The position numbers were made by a program, and so were the translations under genes. Below the pieces are notes generated by a model. It made no database searches. It worked only from the letters and a program-made list of their open reading frames with translations, and had not been told where the DNA came from. Of a stretch of DNA of 11,494 nt, positions 8,372 to 11,494 are shown in pieces. The DNA lies in NCBI GenBank assembly GCA_015680635.1, contig JAABOA010000209.1, positions 5,495 through 16,988 of the forward strand. Reading direction: 5' to 3'. This DNA is from Lunasporangiospora selenospora. Lineage: Eukaryota; Mortierellomycota; Mortierellomycetes; Mortierellales; Mortierellaceae. How positions within the stretch are numbered: the stretch's first letter is position 1; every line of letters begins with the position of its first letter.

Positions 8372-8386
8372 CGCGTGTTACACGCG
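8372..8386. promoter_or_regulatory. Inverted repeat CGCGTGT-T-ACACGCG in the F-box gene upstream region
   Basis: Seven-base arms pair around one central base, about 340 bases upstream of the F-box start codon. The arms contain CGCG/ACGCG cores like those bound by fungal APSES/MBF-type factors. The binding role is inferred. Confidence 0.4.
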
Positions 8387-8559
8387 ACTCAAGGTTTACA
8401 GATTAATGCGCGCAGGGCCGGTTCAGGTTACGATTATCCAGGCGGCTTTTTCCAAGGAGGTCGAAGCTCTATTGGGCCATTCCGCTTTCCCTTTATCCTC
8501 TTCCTCCTCGTCCTCCTCCCCTTCTCCTTCTCATTTTCTCATTTTCTCATTTGCACCTT

Positions 8560-8562
<3 letters not shown>

Positions 8563-8617
<55 letters not shown>
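8563..8617 (+). repeat. TC dinucleotide microsatellite
   Basis: About 27 uninterrupted TC units inside a longer pyrimidine tract, 109 bases upstream of the F-box ATG. It is likely length-variable between strains. Confidence 0.97.
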
Positions 8618-8620
<3 letters not shown>

Positions 8621-8725
8621 CCTTCCCCGTCTCCCTGTCGAAAGCTGGCTGTGTAACTGTATGTCGGCCCTCTTGTACGTCAGCTCGACTAAGGGATTGC
8701 GCTCTTCACTGCTACTCTAGTCATC

Positions 8726-10216
8726 ATGGGCGACGCCTTGCGGATTCCAGAGATTGCATTAATCATTGGCGACCATCTCCCAAGGAAGAGCCTGCTCACT
8801 GCCGTCTGTGTCTGTAGGGCATGGTACCATTCCTTCCAACCACTCCTCTGGGCCCGAATCGTTATACGAGCCGACGACGGTAATCTTGTCCAAATTCGTC
8901 AGGCATTCGAACGGAATGGTCCTCTCATCCGCGAGCTGGTACTCGATGACATTCACCCTTCGACTCGAGATCTTACCCAACACTGCACTCAACTCTCTAC
9001 ACTTCGACTTCAATTCAGCTACAGTAAAACACCCAAGGACACAGTTGTCGCCACCATACTCGACCTTGTCCAGCAGAACCATTCAACTCTTCGAACCTTT
9101 GATACCAAATATACCTTTGGCCTGAGCCAAGCTCCTTACCAGGCAATTCTTCAATGCCCACAGCTCGATGCCCTGGGGATCTTTGGGATGGATTTCACTG
9201 AGGAGACGTATGCGGTTTTTTGGCGGGCTTTGCCACAACTGCGGAGGCTGAGTCTTGTCAAGGGCGAGTTTGAGCTCTCTATCCAAGAGGAGACTCGTTT
9301 TCCGAAACTGACCCATCTCCGCGTCGATTCCCCCTTTTGCTGGGGACCACTGGCGGCGACTCTGGCAAGCCACTGTCCCAACTTGAGGACACTCTGTCTA
9401 AAGGCGATCCATGAACAGACACTTCCTAGTTGCCCTCAACTCTCAACGCTGGTGCTCGACAATGATTGGATGGGGATGGACGATCGAGTGCAGCTCTTGG
9501 ATTTATCACCACCCATGCGACATGTTCGACTACAGGAACGAGCGATACAATGTATGGACGATACCACGAAATATTTTCAGCATCTTCAGCGGCACTACCA
9601 AACTTTGGAGATGATCGATCTTCGAATGTGCTCCTGGGCTAAAAGCGAAGCCATTCTCAAGATCCTATGTTCATGTCCTCAGCTCCAGATTCTCAAAGCG
9701 GACAAGCTCTATGGAGTCATGCTTAAGCATGCTCGGCCTTGGGTCTGTTCGAGACTCAAAGAGTTCCGAATGGCGGTTGTTGATGGTGAGACCGACCCCT
9801 CCGAGAACTGGAGTCCACGAGAAGCTATCTTTAAGCAACTCTCGCGGCTGACGTGTCTTCAGGTGCTGGATGTGTATTCGTTATCCATCTACGAACCCCA
9901 TATCAAGGAGGAGTGCCTGTCGTTTCAGTTGGAGGATAAAAAATTGGCAAAGCTTGAGACCCTTTGTGAATTGAAATGTCTCAAGGTGGGTCCTTATTCG
10001 ATGGATCTGAGGACTCAGGATGTGGAATGGATGGTGCAAAAGTGGCCATCACTAGAGGTGATTGAGGGTGAGTTGCATAGTGACGCAACGTTGCGAGTAG
10101 AGCTCGTGAAGATCCTTGAACAGCATGGAGTACGGTCAAAGGCAATCGACTCTGCTTGGGAGCGATTGGAACAGCGGGTAGATAGTCGGCTAGCAGGGGC
10201 GTTCGAGGTGATTTGA
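8726..10216 (+). CDS. F-box / leucine-rich-repeat protein
   Basis: This is a single exon of 496 codons ending in TGA. An F-box lies at about residues 6-45, from IPEIALIIGDHL through VCRAWYHSFQPLLW, the part that in this family binds Skp1 in SCF ubiquitin ligases. The rest is about a dozen leucine-rich repeats with the CPxLxxLxL pattern: CTQLSTLRL near 87, CPQLDAL near 144, LPQLRRLSL near 169, FPKLTHLRV near 192, CPNLRTLCL near 217, CPQLSTLVL near 236, YQTLEMIDL near 291, CPQLQIL near 317, then CSRLKEF, LTCLQVLDV, LKCLKV and WPSLEVI. The repeats would form a curved substrate-binding surface; the substrate cannot be predicted. The ATG is the first in frame and sits after a pyrimidine-rich leader. 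The short C-terminal helical tail (about 456-496) lacks repeats. The gene appears intact, and such genes form large families in Mortierella-type fungi. Confidence 0.95.
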   Translation: MGDALRIPEIALIIGDHLPRKSLLTAVCVCRAWYHSFQPLLWARIVIRADDGNLVQIRQAFERNGPLIRELVLDDIHPSTRDLTQHCTQLSTLRLQFSYSKTPKDTVVATILDLVQQNHSTLRTFDTKYTFGLSQAPYQAILQCPQLDALGIFGMDFTEETYAVFWRALPQLRRLSLVKGEFELSIQEETRFPKLTHLRVDSPFCWGPLAATLASHCPNLRTLCLKAIHEQTLPSCPQLSTLVLDNDWMGMDDRVQLLDLSPPMRHVRLQERAIQCMDDTTKYFQHLQRHYQTLEMIDLRMCSWAKSEAILKILCSCPQLQILKADKLYGVMLKHARPWVCSRLKEFRMAVVDGETDPSENWSPREAIFKQLSRLTCLQVLDVYSLSIYEPHIKEECLSFQLEDKKLAKLETLCELKCLKVGPYSMDLRTQDVEWMVQKWPSLEVIEGELHSDATLRVELVKILEQHGVRSKAIDSAWERLEQRVDSRLAGAFEVI

Positions 10217-10378
10217 CCTTGCCTCTCTACTCCCAATCCCTACTCTTGGGCTGGGGGAGGAGGACGGCCTAGATGTGGTCGAATAAACGAAAAACTCAAT
10301 CAAAGCCGAGCCCATTTGACTGAATGCGGTAATGTATGCGTGCTGAAAGGGCGCAGTGGTGGAGGCGCAGTGGTTCTT
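10217..10378. other. Convergent 3' region with a polyadenylation signal
   Basis: AATAAA at 10282-10287 follows the F-box stop by 66 bases and is a likely polyadenylation signal. A small hairpin (CCCAA...TTGGG) is near 10231-10249. An 11-base direct repeat (GGCGCAGTGGT) occurs at 10350-10360 and 10364-10374. No gene is seen. Confidence 0.6.
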
Positions 10379-10720
10379 TTAAAATGACGGATTTGCATCG
10401 GTTGCATCGCCAAAGAAAATAGAGGAAAAGGCCTGGGGGAAGAACTTCATTCTGGGCGATGACCCTGGAATCCTGAGTTCCGACATGAAAATACTCTGCT
10501 CAAACTGTTTCTCTACAAAGCGATTGTCCAACACTTTTTTATTCTTAGTCGTTGATCCATATGCGGCAGGCTGATTGTCTCCCCACTTCTCTTGGTACTC
10601 AATCATAGAATCGGGCTGCGACCTCTCACCCACTACTTTTCGCCCTGAGTGTGTGGCCAAATCTAGGGCAAAAGAATATACATTTTCCTTGGCGCTGTTC
10701 TCAAAGCCCAGACACGTCTT
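10379..10720 (-). pseudogene. Unrecognised coding-like frame, convergent with the F-box gene
   Basis: A 113-residue frame runs on the minus strand from just after a TAG (10721-10723) to TAA at 10379. Composition and codon use look like real protein: FENSAKENVYSFALDLA, then MIEYQEKWGDNQPAAYG, then VEKQFEQSIFMSELRIPG, ending GDATDANPSF. No ATG lies near its start, so it is either a 3' exon (an acceptor ending TCCATAG immediately precedes it) or part of a disrupted gene. The frame upstream of the TAG is also open for 67 codons (to 10924) and is basic in composition, so a single nonsense change could separate the two parts. I do not recognise a domain. No first exon with a convincing donor was found before the divergent gene at 11068. 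Confidence 0.45.
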
Positions 10721-11067
10721 CTATGGACTTGGCTGCTTAATGACTTTTTTTCGTGAACGATCCGCAAGTTTCTTTATTGAACAAGGGAAAGAGATGACAG
10801 GAGAATAAACTTGAGTTTTCCTACTCCGTGTCCTCTTCTCTCTCTCCATCCTGACCACTGTCTCGACCAAGAAAAAGAAAACATGGTCTATCTGACCATT
10901 CAAGCGAGATAAAGTGTGGCGCAAGGTACCAGGACACTCTTTACAAATTTTATTCAGCTCAGAATATTATCCCAAAGGAGGCGGCTCTGTGACCGCTCTT
11001 GGACCCCGCTGATGTGAACTCTTCCAGACTGGGGTTAGCATTCTTGAATCTCTTGTCCTTTCACGTC
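10721..11067. promoter_or_regulatory. Upstream region of the 11068 gene
   Basis: The minus strand holds the 67-codon basic frame mentioned for the neighbouring locus. On the plus strand an in-frame TGA at 10990-10992 and the lack of any earlier ATG in frame define 11068 as the start. No TATA box or other specific site is recognised. Confidence 0.4.
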
Positions 11068-11494
11068 ATGTCCAAGGCCACGATCCGACGCAGAGCGATC
11101 GAGATCCTCTACGACTTTCAGCGTGCTCGCAAGGTCTGGGGCGATCTTGTCTCGGATGGCCTCACTCAGGCGAATGCCTTGGTCAATGTCCAGCTCCAGC
11201 AGGGGTAAATGTCCTGACCTCTTCCATTTGTCAGAGCCCTTGACACTAAAAGCACGCAGCTCTGACTTTTTTTTTATGGTTTCTGGAAAAAAAAAAAAAA
11301 ATCTGGTCTTCCCAACCATCCTACAATATATCCGTTCGTACTGCACAAATATGTTTGCTCACCAAGATATGTTGACCATGCAGGATACTGGCCACCAGCG
11401 CTTGATTCGTTTTTGGATCTCAAGGATCGGTTCGAATCCAAGTTGCAAAAGAAGGCCGACGGTCTTGGCTTGGATCTCGAGACTACCTTTTCGA
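11068..11494 (+). CDS. Hypothetical helical protein, 5' part (runs off the window)
   Basis: Exon 1 (11068-11204) encodes MSKATIRRRAIEILYDFQRA and continues with KVWGDLVSDGLTQANALVN, about 45 residues. After an intron, coding sequence resumes with YWPPALDSFLDLKDRFESKL and runs to the window end. The composition is charged and helical with heptad-like Leu/Val spacing, suggesting a small coiled-coil or complex subunit. The donor is GG|GTAAAT. The CAG acceptor at 11383 is out of phase, whereas AAG at 11366 is in phase and adds YVDHAG before YWPP. One fewer G before the donor would instead make the CAG acceptor fit. The pattern W-x-x-L-x-x-x-G-x-x-x-A-N faintly recalls the Cdk2-interacting protein CINP, but this is weak and I do not assign it. 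There is no signal peptide or membrane helix. Confidence 0.75.
11267..11301 (+). repeat. T9 and A15 homopolymer pair in an intron
   Basis: A run of nine T (11267-11275) is followed 11 bases later by a run of fifteen A (11287-11301), able to fold as a weak hairpin within the intron of the 11068 gene. Other A-runs occur at 1-14 and 5767-5789. Confidence 0.8.

Larger units (their letters stand above)
8123..8725. promoter_or_regulatory. Upstream region and leader of the F-box gene
   Basis: No supported gene. A near-perfect inverted repeat (CGCGTGT-T-ACACGCG) lies at 8372-8386, followed by CpG-rich sequence to about 8420. From about 8485 the strand is pyrimidine-rich, containing CATTTTCT repeats and a long TC microsatellite, then about 100 bases of leader before the ATG at 8726. 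No TATA box is evident. Confidence 0.5.

Noticed and set aside
8375-8817. Plus-strand frames reading Ser-Leu repeats
   Set aside because: They are translations of the TC microsatellite upstream of the F-box gene.
9718-9731. Perfect 14-base palindrome CATGCTTAAGCATG
   Set aside because: It lies inside the F-box/LRR coding sequence where codons explain it, and nothing suggests a regulatory role.
11425-11440. GGTTCGAATCC, resembling a tRNA T-loop
   Set aside because: The flanking bases do not extend the stem to five pairs, no anticodon or D arm fits, and the bases lie inside a clear coding exon.

Overview
The window looks like nuclear DNA of a filamentous fungus. The protein-coding genes are split by short introns of about 95-140 bases with GT...AG ends and CTAAC-like branch sites, spacers are compact, promoters are pyrimidine-rich, and AATAAA signals follow several genes. 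An intronless F-box/leucine-rich-repeat gene of the style common in Mortierellomycotina (Mortierella and relatives) makes that group my best guess, by inference only. No rRNA, tRNA, CRISPR array or complete mobile element was seen.

Layout. Bases 25-2023 (+) are the last six exons of CTF18, the large subunit of the alternative clamp loader Ctf18-RFC, truncated by the window start. After a pyrimidine-rich spacer, 2578-5187 (+) is a three-exon gene for a ten-helix auxin-efflux-carrier-like (PIN/PILS fold) membrane transporter with two long hydrophilic loops. From about 5190 to 8725 no intact conserved gene is evident. This stretch holds coding-like pieces on both strands: a minus-strand signal-peptide exon with possible downstream exons (6212 down to 5709), a minus-strand open frame (7177-6857), a plus-strand beta-strand-rich locus interrupted by an in-frame TAG (7123-7732), and a small plus-strand open frame (7887-8122). 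Bases 8726-10216 (+) are the intact F-box/LRR gene. A minus-strand coding-like frame (10720-10379) converges on it, and a new plus-strand gene opens at 11068 and runs off the right edge.

How the genes relate. CTF18 (replication and cohesion), the transporter and the F-box protein (probable ubiquitin-ligase substrate adaptor) have separate roles, and nothing suggests a cluster or pathway. The most unusual part is 5.7-8.1 kb: small, partly broken, poorly conserved reading frames, at least one with a signal peptide, between conserved genes. I found no convincing new multi-gene system. The best leads are splice-variant structure in CTF18, the in-frame stop in the 7.1-7.7 kb locus, and three unrecognised coding frames.
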